Shown: positions 55,202-64,000 of the stretch, one piece after another
Numbering within the stretch: the first letter of the stretch is position 1
How the letters are laid out: each line of letters begins with the position of its first letter
Assembly (NCBI GenBank): GCA_019022495.1
Contig: JAFEKR010000032.1
Span: 1-64,000 of the forward strand
Length of the DNA: 64,000 nucleotides
Source of the DNA: Epichloe hybrida
Taxonomy: Eukaryota; Ascomycota; Sordariomycetes; Hypocreales; Clavicipitaceae
Direction: 5' to 3'
The notes under the pieces: generated by a model
The model's database searches: none
What the model was told of the DNA's origin: nothing
What the model saw: the letters and a program-made list of their open reading frames with translations, nothing else
Program-made: the position numbers and the translations under genes

Positions 55202-55597
55202 GCATCGGTAGAAGTGTTCTCGGGCGTTACGCCACCAGCCGAGCTGGTTGAAGCCATCAAGAACCATGCCAGGCCGGGAAGAGCGACATTGAGCACCCCC
55301 CCAAGGCTGCCCCCGCGAACAAATTCAACGCCAGCATCCCCGATCACACCACAGAATCAAAATCAGACCCAGAGCCAACGACCGCCGATGCCTCATCGCC
55401 CACCTCAGGACCCATTGTACCCTCCCCAACTGCAACCAGGACAAACAGTTCCTCCATATGACGACGCACCACCAAGTTACGATGAGGCAGTGGCGGAAAA
55501 CTTATCAGGGCCGTTTGATGGCATGCAGTCTCGGCCCGCCTACAGTGGAGTTACGAACGAGAATGCACCCAGTCAGATAGCTTCGCAAAAGAGCTGA
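55202..55597 (+). pseudogene. Proline-rich protein, 5' part missing at the repeat boundary
   Basis: The open frame begins right at the AT-island edge, with a TAA upstream at 55190 and no ATG ahead of the conserved text, then gives FSGVTPPAELVEAIKNHARP, LSTPPRLPPRTNS, a Gln/Pro-rich stretch and YDDAPPSYDEAVAENLSGPF, ending ASQKS. PPSY is a PPxY-type motif that WW domains bind, and RLPPRT resembles an SH3 ligand. It looks like the C-terminal 130 residues of a larger cytoplasmic adaptor whose upstream exons were replaced or displaced by the repeat island. A start from the GTG at 55214 is unlikely in a fungus. An acceptor-like TAG at 55208-55210 leaves open that this is a genuine last exon. Confidence 0.6.
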
Positions 55598-56099
55598 CAA
55601 TAACGAACAACGATGGGTGGATGATGATTACAACGATGATGACGCCGATAAGTTGCCATGAACAGGAATTTTCAGAGTTTTGCATAGAAACAGGTCCCAC
55701 AGACATTTGGCGAGGGGAAAGGGATTGACTCGGACACAAAGGGCGCGCTCTTTGCTGGAGTCGAGCATGCCCAAATAGTAGAGACTTGAATAATGAATCA
55801 AATTATGACTACATCCGCTATTTGAAAAACCCATGGCTCTGTTTCATCGCTTTCATTTTTCCTCAAATTCGTCGTTTGCTGACCTGGATCGAAGCTGCTT
55901 GTACGGAGTAACTCCCAATTGAGCGAGAGCTTGGGAAGCTTGGCCTTGGTGACGTCAGTCCATGCGCGCGCAGGCAAAGGCAACCGCATCGGCATCGAAC
56001 TTTTCCAACACTCTCTTCTTCAACCAACGTGACGTCCTCGGCAACCACATCGCCATCCCCACATTCAAAACAGCATGCCAGATTATACACCACGAAGAG
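55598..56099. other. Intergenic region
   Basis: No gene; ORFs here are short. It holds the likely promoter of the lipase gene; the lipase frame is open from 55962. Confidence 0.4.
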
Positions 56100-57173
56100 A
56101 TGCGTTCATGGCTCCTCCCCCGACGCGCAAACCCTCTCTGTCACGAAGAAGCCGTCCTATCCACGCGCCTCGTACAACGCCGTCCCTTGTCGCAAACCGC
56201 CTGCGCGAGGACTCGCGCACAAGACCCCCGCGTCAGAGACATAGGCAGGAAGATTAAAGACGATTACGCCTACATCCGCGACCACTACGGTACCATCTAT
56301 CAAGCGGGACCCCCTGTCCTCCCGATTTCACGAAGCTAACTCGACCTCGGTCTGTTCTCTCCCTACTCAGCGGCGCCCAGATATCCCATCGTCCTAGCCC
56401 ACGGCCTCCTCGGCTTCTCAGAACTGCGGCTCCCCGTCCTCCCGACAATCCACTACTGGCACGGCATAAAGGAGGGCCTCACGGCACAAGGCGCGCGCGT
56501 CATGACGACGAGCGTCCCGCCCTCGGGCTGCATCGCCGACCGCGCCGCCAAACTAGCCGACGACATTGCCGCGCAGCACTCGGGCCCGGTCAACATCATC
56601 GCGCACAGCATGGGCGGCCTCGACGCGCGCTACATGATTTCGAAAACGGCGGCGCAATCGCCGAGGATCCAAGTCGCTTCGTTGACGACCGTGTCCACGC
56701 CGCACAGGGGGTCTCCCTTTGCGGACTACGTGCTTTGTTCGTCGTCGGGAATCATGTACTTGCCGCGGATGTACGGCGTGCTCGAGAGGGCCGGGCTGGG
56801 GACAGGCGCGTTTGCGCAGCTGACGACCGAGTACATGACGGGGACGTTCAACAGGGACGTCGTGGATGACGACGAGGTGCGGTACTTTTCGTATGGCGCC
56901 GTCATGGATCCGCCGCCGCTGCTGAGTCCGTTTCGGCTGCCGGAGAGGATTGTTGGGCGGAGCCAAGGGCCGAATGATGGACTGGTGAGTGTGGAGAGCA
57001 GTAGATGGGGGGTTTACCAGGGGACCTTGCTGGGTGTCAATCATTTGGATTTGATCAATTGGTCCAACAGAGTGCGGTGGATGGTGAAACGGTGGATGGG
57101 CGTGTCGAGGGGATTCAATGCTGTGGCTTTCTACTTGGGCGTTGCGGACATGTTGGCCAAGGAGGGTTTGTAA
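56100..57173 (+). CDS. Tgl2-like triacylglycerol lipase (mitochondrial type), two exons
   Basis: Exon 1 56100-56289, intron 56290-56370 (GTACCA...CTCAG), exon 2 56371-57173, total 330 residues. The start at Met 56100 gives MRSWLLPRRANPLCHEEAVL, a basic, Arg-rich N-terminus like a mitochondrial presequence; the frame is open to 55962. IRDHYAAPRYPIVLAHGLLG followed by FSELRLP is the oxyanion region, AHSMGG holds the nucleophile Ser143, and STPHRGSPFADYVL and GPNDGLVSVESSRWG, with the probable catalytic Asp in the latter, and LGVNHLDLINW with the probable His, follow. It should hydrolyse acylglycerols. High GC and intact motifs indicate a conserved core gene. Confidence 0.87.
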
Positions 57174-57744
57174 ACCCGTTTTTGGCTTTCATGTGAAAGA
57201 GGTTGGCGGGTGATTGAGATTGCTGGAAAGCAGCGCGTAAGGGAACGGGGATTTAAAGGCGTGGCATGACGACGTAGTACAAGAGGTATCGATACAGTAT
57301 TAGAAGTTATAGAATACAGCAGGCCTGGGCACGGAGCAAAGAGCGCGAGTGCAGTTGCGCCATCTATGAGCCTTTCTCCCCCTCCCATCCTCTGCTATGC
57401 CGACCACACAAGATGTCCTTGTCTTACGTACATAGCCAAATACACCGCGTACAAATGATGAAGACATGTCGGAAAAAAAAACCCCCCGATGAAAGCCCTA
57501 GTGGTCGGCTGCGAGACGCTCACAGTTTGGATTCGAGTTGGGGTGATGTTAAGGAAGAGAAGCATGGGGTCGACGACTGGAGTCAGTCAGCGTATCTGAA
57601 GTCCCTGATTTCCAGTGTCACATGTCACCCGTCTTCGTTGATCATTGCTGCATTCATTTGCTCATCCCGTCGCACGTAGCTTGTCTCTCCGCTCCTCTCC
57701 CCTTCCATCCTCAACCTCGGCTAGCGAGGGCCAGCAGAAAACCT
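57174..57744. other. Convergent intergenic region
   Basis: 3' ends of the lipase gene and of the minus-strand small membrane protein; no further gene seen. Confidence 0.4.
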
Positions 57745-58078
57745 CTAGTACTTGGGCTGCTGTCGCTCCTTCTTCTCCTTTCTGCGGGCAAGGAACTTGT
57801 GGATGTAGACAGAAATGATTCCGACAGCAACTACAGAAGACGGCGTTAGCGCACTTCTAAAAGCTCTAGATGCATTGCTCCAAATCATCTTGTGTCATGG
57901 CCATTGACGAGGGCAAGAACAGCGCAGGGAAACGGATAGGGCAAGGACGTTGCATACCAAGGAAGACGATGCAGAAGACGACCATGACACCGGCGTTCTC
58001 GGAAGGCCAGGACGCCGTACGCTTGGTGGGGGTGTTCATGGCCTCGCGGGCAACAAGAGTAGTGTCAATGACAGCCAT
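57745..58078 (-). CDS. Small single-pass membrane protein (68 aa), two exons
   Basis: Exon 1 58078-57958, intron 57957-57831, exon 2 57830-57745, 68 residues. MAVIDTTLVAREAMNTPTKR is polar, followed by one long hydrophobic helix (GVMVVFCIVFLVAVGIISVY) and a basic tail (IHKFLARRKEKKERQQPKY). The tail of KK/RR residues after the helix suggests an ER-type or other internal-membrane protein with a cytosolic C-terminus. No family recognised. Introns are canonical (GTATGC...TAG). Confidence 0.65.
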
Positions 58079-59804
58079 TGTGGTCGTTGTCTTGGAATTT
58101 TGGGGAGTGGAGACGTCGACAATGATGCTCTGTTATGGGGGGATACACATGTTAGCAAATGGTGCGAGGGAGAAGCCTGCTTGAAAATGTGCAAGAAGCC
58201 AAGCCAATGCAATTGAGCTATTCGCAGCGCCAACGTGGCAATGAACCACCGCCCGCAGAAACTTTGTGAGAAATCGAGCCAATTGATTTGAACGTTTCAT
58301 TCGGTGGCGCGCAAACCCGGACTGTTGAGTAGCAATTCTCTGCGCAATGCGCGCAATTCTGGCTGATTTGACGTTTTCTTTCTTTCTGCGAAGCTCATTC
58401 CCCTACGCAGGATGCGAGATGGCCAAAGACAAGAAAACAACCGAATGCTCGGATCTCCAGGGACTCTCGGTGAGTAGAATGGAGACACACAAATTCTCAC
58501 TGGCAAGCAGGACGTCTTCACTCACCTTTGCTGGTCGTGGATGAGGATGGAGGTGGAGGAGCAAGAAATCGTCTCTAGTCGCGTGCGGCGGACCGGGTCA
58601 TGATTTTGTTGACGAGAGCACTCGAGGCCCTAGCCAGCCCAGCCAGTTGTAACTTGTACCAGTCCGGCAGAAAGGCGGGGCGGCATGTCACGGGCCAACG
58701 GGGAGACAGAGATTCAATGTTTTCTGGGCGATTGCGGAGTACCCGTTTCTGCTATCAGTGCTATGACCATCATCACCAGTAGTAACTAGGCCCAAACCAG
58801 AAGAGGTGCCTTTCCGCACAGATTTACACGGCTAACTTTTGCCTGTTGACACAACGAGGAAACCGGCGTTTTTAGGCCTCTGTTTGGACATGTGAAGCTT
58901 CTACGGAGTTCAGCATTATAATATTGGGAAACTCGCAACAGTTGTGCGAGGCTCATGTTATTTACCATTCACAGAGCAGCCCAATCGGGCCGTAGCTACT
59001 AGCCCGATTCCATCGCGCTACTTCCGTAATACATGACGAAAAGAATTTGCAATGAACAAGGCTTGGTCTTGTTTGTGATTTGCAGAGTAGCAGCAGTGGC
59101 ACTACCGTCATGGCCGTCGCCCATGTCAATCCAGCATTTGTTATTAGCTACTCCCTCCTGCATTTGGCCGTCTTGGCCGGGACATTTCAACCAAGGAACC
59201 TGATGGCGACGCCATGTCTCAATCTAGCAGTGGTATTATTGTCCATTGTATTTTTATGGAACATATGTACGACTGACACGCTAGATTGATGAGTTGTCTC
59301 ATGGCGTGGTAAAGTCTCACTGATGGTTGATCAATAAGCATAAGACAGCAGGAACATTAGTCAAAAGGGAAGATAATGTCCCCCGACCTCTACGCAGCTG
59401 GCATCTTGGCACCCTCGGACGAACATGTTGCTGCCGCATGTGCTTGCCGCCGAAACATCATGTTGGAAGAAGAGAAACGCGCTGCGCTGTGGAGGGACAC
59501 CCGGTCCTTCTATCATTGGTCAATGCAGCCCCGCACTATCACTTGGGATTGGAGCTGCATCCGGAGGATCCCTCCAATCCTTTCCGTTTCGCCATCAATC
59601 GCACAGTGCGCGTGTACGGTATTTGTGACCAAAGCACTGGCTGGTCTGGTATGGTATGACAAAGAGGCTGCAACCAGGTGATCGATCAAGCAGGCCTGAC
59701 ATCTTGGGACAGGAGCCTAGCCTGCTCTGCTGGCCTGCTACATTCATTGCATCTTCCGTTCTGATTTTTCCGCTTGTGCTCAAGCACCTGGTGTCTTTCG
59801 AAAA
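58079..59804. other. Long intergenic region with a MITE remnant
   Basis: At 58769-58850 there is a fragment of MITE family 1 (CCAGTAGTAACTAGGCCC, GCACAGATTTACACGGC) that is richer in C and G than the other two, so probably not RIP-mutated. ORFs at 59080-59289 and 59376-59681 have no recognisable features. No gene supported. Confidence 0.45.
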
Positions 59805-61208
59805 ATGGCATCGTGGCTGGCATCATGGCTGGGCCATATCCGACGGCTGAACGCACATAATGTATCGACCTTTCGCGATGCGCCGTGGGCGGAGATCTCG
59901 GGCTCATTGGGAGATCTCGGGACCTTATTGCCGCTGATGATTGCTCTCTCCGCACAGGGATCTGTGCATTTGGGATCTACTTTGGTGTTTTCCGGCATTT
60001 TCAATATTCTTACTGGTGTCGTATTCGGCATCCCGTTACCCGTGCAGCCCATGAAAGTATGCTCCTGCATGTGACGCGTCCCTTTTGTACTGTTTCCGCC
60101 ACGATGCTGACGGACATCATATAAGGCGATCGCATCAGCTGCAATTTCCGGTCGAGAAGATTCGTCCATGAGAGTTGTTGTCGCAGCCGGGCAGTGGGTG
60201 GGAGCCGCCGTGCTGCTGATGAGCGCAACGGGCTTGCTGCGTTGGGCGACCTCCGTTGTTCCTGTTCCTGTTGTAAAAGGGATCCAGCTCGGTGCTGGTC
60301 TTTCTCTCATTATCGGTGCCGGGTCGTCTCTCTTGCAGCCTCTACACTGGGTCCATCCAGTTCTGGACAATCGCATCTGGGCTTTCTTCGCATTCCTCGT
60401 GCTCATTGCAACACAGCGCCTTCGACGTTTTCCGTACGCCTCGATATTCTTTGTCCTAGCAATCATCTTCGCTTCCATAATTGTCCTCAATTCCTCTCAT
60501 AGCCCACCTTGGTTTCAGGTTTGGACACCACAATTCGTCATGCCCGAATGGATTGGGGTCAAAGATTCACCGGCGCTGTGGATGGCAATAGGGCAGCTTC
60601 CCCTGACCACGCTGAACTCAATAATTGCCGTGAACGCCTTGGCAGCCGATTTGCTCCCCGAAATCCACACACCATCTGTCACAGCTATAGGCATTAGTGT
60701 AGCCCTGATGAATCTCACTGGCACATGGTTCGGAGCAATGCCGCTTTGTCATGGAGCAGGCGGATTGGCTGCTCAGTATCGCTTTGGGGCACGAAGTGGC
60801 GCGAGTATCATCTTTCTGGGGCTCATCAAGCTCCTTACAGGTCTCATATTTGGCGAGACTCTGATCGGGCTGTTGCGATCATATCCGAAGAGCCTTCTCG
60901 GCATCATGGTCCTCGCTGCCGGCTTGGAGCTAGCCAAGGTAGGACACACGCTGAACAAGGGAGCGCCTGACCTTTGGGGATGTTCCGCCGGTGAAAGGCG
61001 GCCTCGTAGATTGTCTGACGAAGAACGTTTGGAAAGATGGACCGTCATGCTGATGACCACGGCCGGCATTCTGGCATTCAAAAACGACGCAGTGGGATTT
61101 CTGGCAGGCCTACTCTGTCACTGCGCTTATAAGTTGGCCGAATGGGTGACAACCCGACGAGAAAACAGCTTGGCCCAAGGTGCAAGGGCTCCATTACTCG
61201 GTTCTTGA
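59805..61208 (+). CDS. MOT1-type molybdate transporter, two exons
   Basis: Exon 1 59805-60056, intron 60057-60125 (69 bp), exon 2 60126-61208, total 444 residues. AEISGSLGDLGTLLPLMIAL in the first helix region and GIPLPVQPMKAIAISAAISG are signature stretches of the MOT1 family of the sulfate-permease superfamily. In exon 2 multiple hydrophobic segments follow, with NALAADLLPEIHTPSVTAIG, the conserved PLCHGAGGLAAQYRFGARSG and FKNDAVGFLAGLLCH. About ten to eleven membrane spans are apparent. No STAS domain, as in MOT1. It takes up molybdate for molybdopterin enzymes such as nitrate reductase; plasma-membrane or internal-membrane location cannot be told. The end ARAPLLGS is short and cytosolic. 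Confidence 0.88.
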
Positions 61209-61336
61209 GAAAACCTGCTGTCTATTCATTGCTTTACTATTCCAGTCCGCCACAAATAGTCCATCAATCACACTTTGCACTACTGTGCGGGCAACTTCTC
61301 CGCCTTGTTCTTCCATCCACCAAACCTCCAAGCTCT

Positions 61337-62005
61337 TCACAATTCGCTTGCCGTCTTGTTGCTCTTCACCATGCTCAAGTCGTCTTGCGACCAATTTTCG
61401 TAATGCCGCCCATGATCAACCCGAATCTTCTTCAACAGAAAGGTCTCAAAAAACACGAATAATCCTGCTGCAATAACCAAACACGCGCCCTCCACAATCG
61501 CCGTGACCTCGGCGGTGACGCTCCAGACCCCATGCTGCTGCGAATACACGCCCACGAGCGTCGAAATTAGCCCAGCCAGGCTATTTGCCATGCCCGGCAT
61601 GATCATCTTGTTAAGCATCCACACGTAGTTATCGAGATGCCGCAGCGCGAGTACCGCCATGCCAATGACCGATGTGCCGCAGGCGATCGCCGCAATGACC
61701 AACAGGGGAACGTTTTTCACGCTTTTGAGGATCTTGTCCGTCGCTTGATCCGTCCACTCCTGCGGATGCTTGCTCTCGATGGATTTTTGAATCGTAGTGA
61801 AGGTTCCAGGGAAGACCAGGAAGCCGGCAAGGAGGAGCCAGACGAAGAAGGAGGCGAGAACGCTGTGCAGGAGAGGAATAGCGTCCACGTCGAGGAGCAT
61901 GCGGACGTAGCGAGAGTGAGCCGTATTTGTTCGCTGGATGGGTTCAGGGGGGTCGGGGTCGTGAATGCCGGCATGGTGTTCGGGGTCATGATTCCAGAGT
62001 GGCAT
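61337..62005 (-). CDS. Four-helix membrane protein of unknown function
   Basis: From Met at 62005 (MPLWNHDPEHHAGIHDPDPP) the protein has 222 residues. A polar N-terminus with EPIQRTNTAHSRYVRMLLDV precedes four hydrophobic segments: VLASFFVWLLLAGFLVFPG, VPLLVIAAIACGTSVIGMAV, a MANSLAGLISTLVGVYSQ segment and VEGACLVIAAGLFVFFETFL. The last ends in LLKKIRVDHGRHYENWSQDD. Conserved-looking fungal membrane protein; not recognised by name. It is convergent with the transporter gene, with 128 bp between their stops. Confidence 0.75.
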   Translation of the reverse strand: MPLWNHDPEHHAGIHDPDPPEPIQRTNTAHSRYVRMLLDVDAIPLLHSVLASFFVWLLLAGFLVFPGTFTTIQKSIESKHPQEWTDQATDKILKSVKNVPLLVIAAIACGTSVIGMAVLALRHLDNYVWMLNKMIMPGMANSLAGLISTLVGVYSQQHGVWSVTAEVTAIVEGACLVIAAGLFVFFETFLLKKIRVDHGRHYENWSQDDLSMVKSNKTASEL

Positions 62006-63047
62006 GGTGAAACGTGTGATACGCCAAGAGGTGGCGTGGTGATGATATCCAAAAATGTAACGAAAGTCATGTAAATCAACGAGGCCAGAAGAGATGTTTA
62101 CCAAAGAAAACGGGTGTAGACCGTCCCTGTTCACTATCCAAACCAAAGAAGAAAACTAGGCGACAATAGGAAAAGGAAGGGGAGAAAGGGAGACCTTGCA
62201 TTAAGCATGGACGCCATTGAGAACAAGGAAAGAAATAGATCAAAAGAATTTTGATAGTATGCCTTTATATTTATGCTTCACTGAGGCACGCAGTTCTCTT
62301 TCGGCGCTTAACGATACGTTGACAAAACACGGCCGTCGAGACTCGAGACTCGAGACTCTTGCTGGCTGACAAGTTACAACAAACAGTAGGCAGGCGCCGC
62401 GCCTGAAGCTGATCGAGCGGCCAGAGAGCCAAGGATGGTTTGGCGACGAGGATGGGCAAATCAGGATGCAGGGCTGGCGTCTACGGCCGCCCGTTCGGGC
62501 CGTGCCTTGATGACTTGACTGCATGGGGTTGTTTCAGAAAGGAGAGAATAAGTTGTACCATGGTACGATGGGGCGCGTTTTCATGTGTCAAGTCTCTTGT
62601 TGTACGGTGCAAGAGCGAAGGCGTCTGGTCCTGCTCTACGGAGTATTCCAGAGCAATGAATTGAAGGAAAGCGCCATCCATGCTCATGCAAGATGCAAGG
62701 CAAGAGGGAGGAAGAAAAGTGGACCGGAGGCTGACTTGCGCCTGCCCACCGCGAGGAGACGCACGCACAGCCAATCAAAACGCCGTCTTCCCTCCCGCAT
62801 CTGCACCCATCTGACCCATCTGACCCTCCCCAGCATCGCGGTACAAAGGCTAACAATCCCCCGCCCAGTGCCAGCCAAGCTCGATAATTTTTGCCCCGAG
62901 GCTTGAGGCCTCAATCCGACGTCAACATCGTCAACATCCAACATCGCGTTCCTGTCGCCAACGGCACCGTCATCGCCTACTGCCCCCAACCACCCCCCCC
63001 CCCCCCCCGGCCTGACTCCAGGCGAAGGAGCTGTGGCAGGCGCAGCG
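62006..63047. other. Divergent intergenic region
   Basis: Between the membrane protein (minus) and the FHL1-like gene (plus): likely two promoters. A C16 run at 62993-63008 lies just 40 bp before the start codon. ORFs here are shadows. Confidence 0.4.
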
Positions 63048-64000
63048 ATGACTTCGTCGAGCGAAGGCCACGATGCGGACGCCGCCGCTGTTCCTGTTAC
63101 CACTGCTCCGGCTGCAGCTCCCGACGCAGTAGCGACTGTGCCTGCGCCAGACACCACGATCAGTCATGAACCGAGCTCAAGTGCCGTGGCCACTGCCGCG
63201 ACAGCTCCTGCCACTGCCACTACCGGAGCGGCCACTTCTGCTGCTCCCGCCTCGACAAACACATCTGCGCAGCCCATTACTGAACATGTGCAACCCTCAA
63301 CCCCAAAACGAAACGGCGACGCGACGACCAAATCCCCACACCCACAGGCAAATACCGACCCCGCGGTCGAGACTCCCGTCAGAGCGACGGAAAATATCGT
63401 CTCGGAAGACCAGCCGATGCTAGATGCTGCACCAAGCAATACTATCGACGGTGACACCATCATGTCCGGCCAGGCCAAGATGCAAACTCAACCTCCCCAG
63501 CAGCCACGGCCACAACCTCCTCCCAATATAGCAAGTGTAGCCACAAGCGAGCAGTTTCCGCCATCGACCCCGTTCACCCCTTCGCAAATGGCAAATTTTG
63601 ACCAGCATGCCTACATGATGATGGCTCTCGCATCAATGTCTGGACCACCGAACGCCATGTCTCCGCCGCCCACTGTTACGCCGTCACAAGTTACGCTTCC
63701 GAACATGCTGGATGGGGGATTGAACGGCCTCGCGGCACCGACTGCTCTACGGCAAGGCAACGCGGAAAAGAGTCTGGAGTCTTTTGCTCGGGTAGAGTTC
63801 GCCGACAGTGTATTTCAAATGACAACATACGCTGTCATTATTGGTCGAGATCAGCGAGCATTGGAACAAGCCCGGCGGGATGAGAAACGGGAAGGCGAAC
63901 ACAAGCGTCGCGTCGAAGAAAACGCCAGCAAGGGACTGCCGCCCCCATCGCCAATCTGCCACGATCGCAGCAAGTTTAGCAAATCATATGTCAGTGAGGA
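63048..64000 (+). CDS. FHL1-like forkhead/FHA transcription factor, 5' part
   Basis: The frame is open from 63048 (MTSSSEGHDADAAAVPVTTA) to the window end. A long Ala/Pro/Thr-rich region contains EDQPMLDAAPSNTIDGDTIM. From about residue 240 follow SLESFARVEFADSVFQMTTY and AVIIGRDQRALEQARRDEKR, which matches the start of the FHA domain of fungal Fhl1-type regulators of ribosomal-protein genes. The frame is also open upstream to 62907, through the poly-C tract, but no ATG is found there, so 63048 is the best start. The forkhead domain must lie beyond the window. Confidence 0.72.
   Translation, partial: MTSSSEGHDADAAAVPVTTAPAAAPDAVATVPAPDTTISHEPSSSAVATAATAPATATTGAATSAAPASTNTSAQPITEHVQPSTPKRNGDATTKSPHPQANTDPAVETPVRATENIVSEDQPMLDAAPSNTIDGDTIMSGQAKMQTQPPQQPRPQPPPNIASVATSEQFPPSTPFTPSQMANFDQHAYMMMALASMSGPPNAMSPPPTVTPSQVTLPNMLDGGLNGLAAPTALRQGNAEKSLESFARVEFADSVFQMTTYAVIIGRDQRALEQARRDEKREGEHKRRVEENASKGLPPPSPICHDRSKFSKSYVSE

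Noticed and set aside
56553..57044. 163-codon minus-strand ORF within the lipase gene
   Set aside because: Antisense of an intact, motif-bearing GC-rich exon; Arg/His/Pro-rich shadow.
59780..60490. 236-codon minus-strand ORF
   Set aside because: Opposite the MOT1 transporter exons and crossing its intron; no recognisable features.
62684..63157. 157-codon minus-strand ORF
   Set aside because: Lies antisense to the FHL1-like leader and poly-C run; Gly/Ala-rich by composition only.

Overview
The window is a chromosome end of a filamentous ascomycete, most likely a sordariomycete close to Hypocreales. It opens with perfect CCCTAA telomere repeats. The split genes have short GT-AG introns of about 42-150 bp, and the repeats are extremely AT-rich and stop-riddled, as expected from repeat-induced point mutation (RIP). 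Gene families are typical fungal ones: SRPK-like and APH-like kinases, a mitochondrial citrate carrier, a MOT1 molybdate transporter and an FHL1-like forkhead factor. Genus is not determined. All functional statements are homology by eye.

Layout. 1-300: telomere and a subtelomeric tandem repeat. 300-2570: RIP-degraded repeat. 2839-3948: an unusually intact gag ORF from a retrotransposon that has lost its pol. 4250-16300: accessory gene block with an S9 peptidase, a small Cys-rich protein, a kinase-like gene, three APH-type phosphotransferase genes (one broken) and an uncharacterised two-exon gene. 17606-22067: a Mutator-like transposon with a hAT-type element nested inside it; it sits in the last codons of a small zinc-ribbon-like gene. 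22300-41700: mixed intact genes and gene relics (APH gene, two kinase pseudogenes, citrate-carrier pseudogene, lipase pseudogene, an intact SRPK-like kinase, a secreted Cys-rich protein, a DUF7587-like protein) sprinkled with MITEs and solo LTRs. 41900-55200: a 13-kb AT-rich island built from copia and gypsy relics, hAT-type elements and solo LTRs. 55202-64000: GC-rich, conserved chromosome-type genes (truncated proline-rich gene, Tgl2-like lipase, small membrane protein, MOT1 transporter, multi-pass membrane protein, FHL1-like start), which marks the edge of the subtelomere.

Themes. (1) Kinase-fold genes dominate the accessory part: four APH-like and four protein-kinase-like loci between 8.7 and 38.5 kb, about half broken. 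(2) The transposon history can be read from exact target-site duplications: the MULE-like element (8-9 bp), hAT-type elements with CAGAGTATTG ends (8 bp), a family of very short LTRs of 140-167 bp (5 bp), and a longer solo-LTR family. (3) Several pseudogenes carry CAA/CAG to TAA/TAG changes of the kind RIP makes, next to frameshifts. I did not find a convincing multi-gene defence or biosynthetic system. The most distinctive items are the kinase-fold cluster, the related pair of small zinc-ribbon-like genes, the nested transposons and the mini-LTR family.
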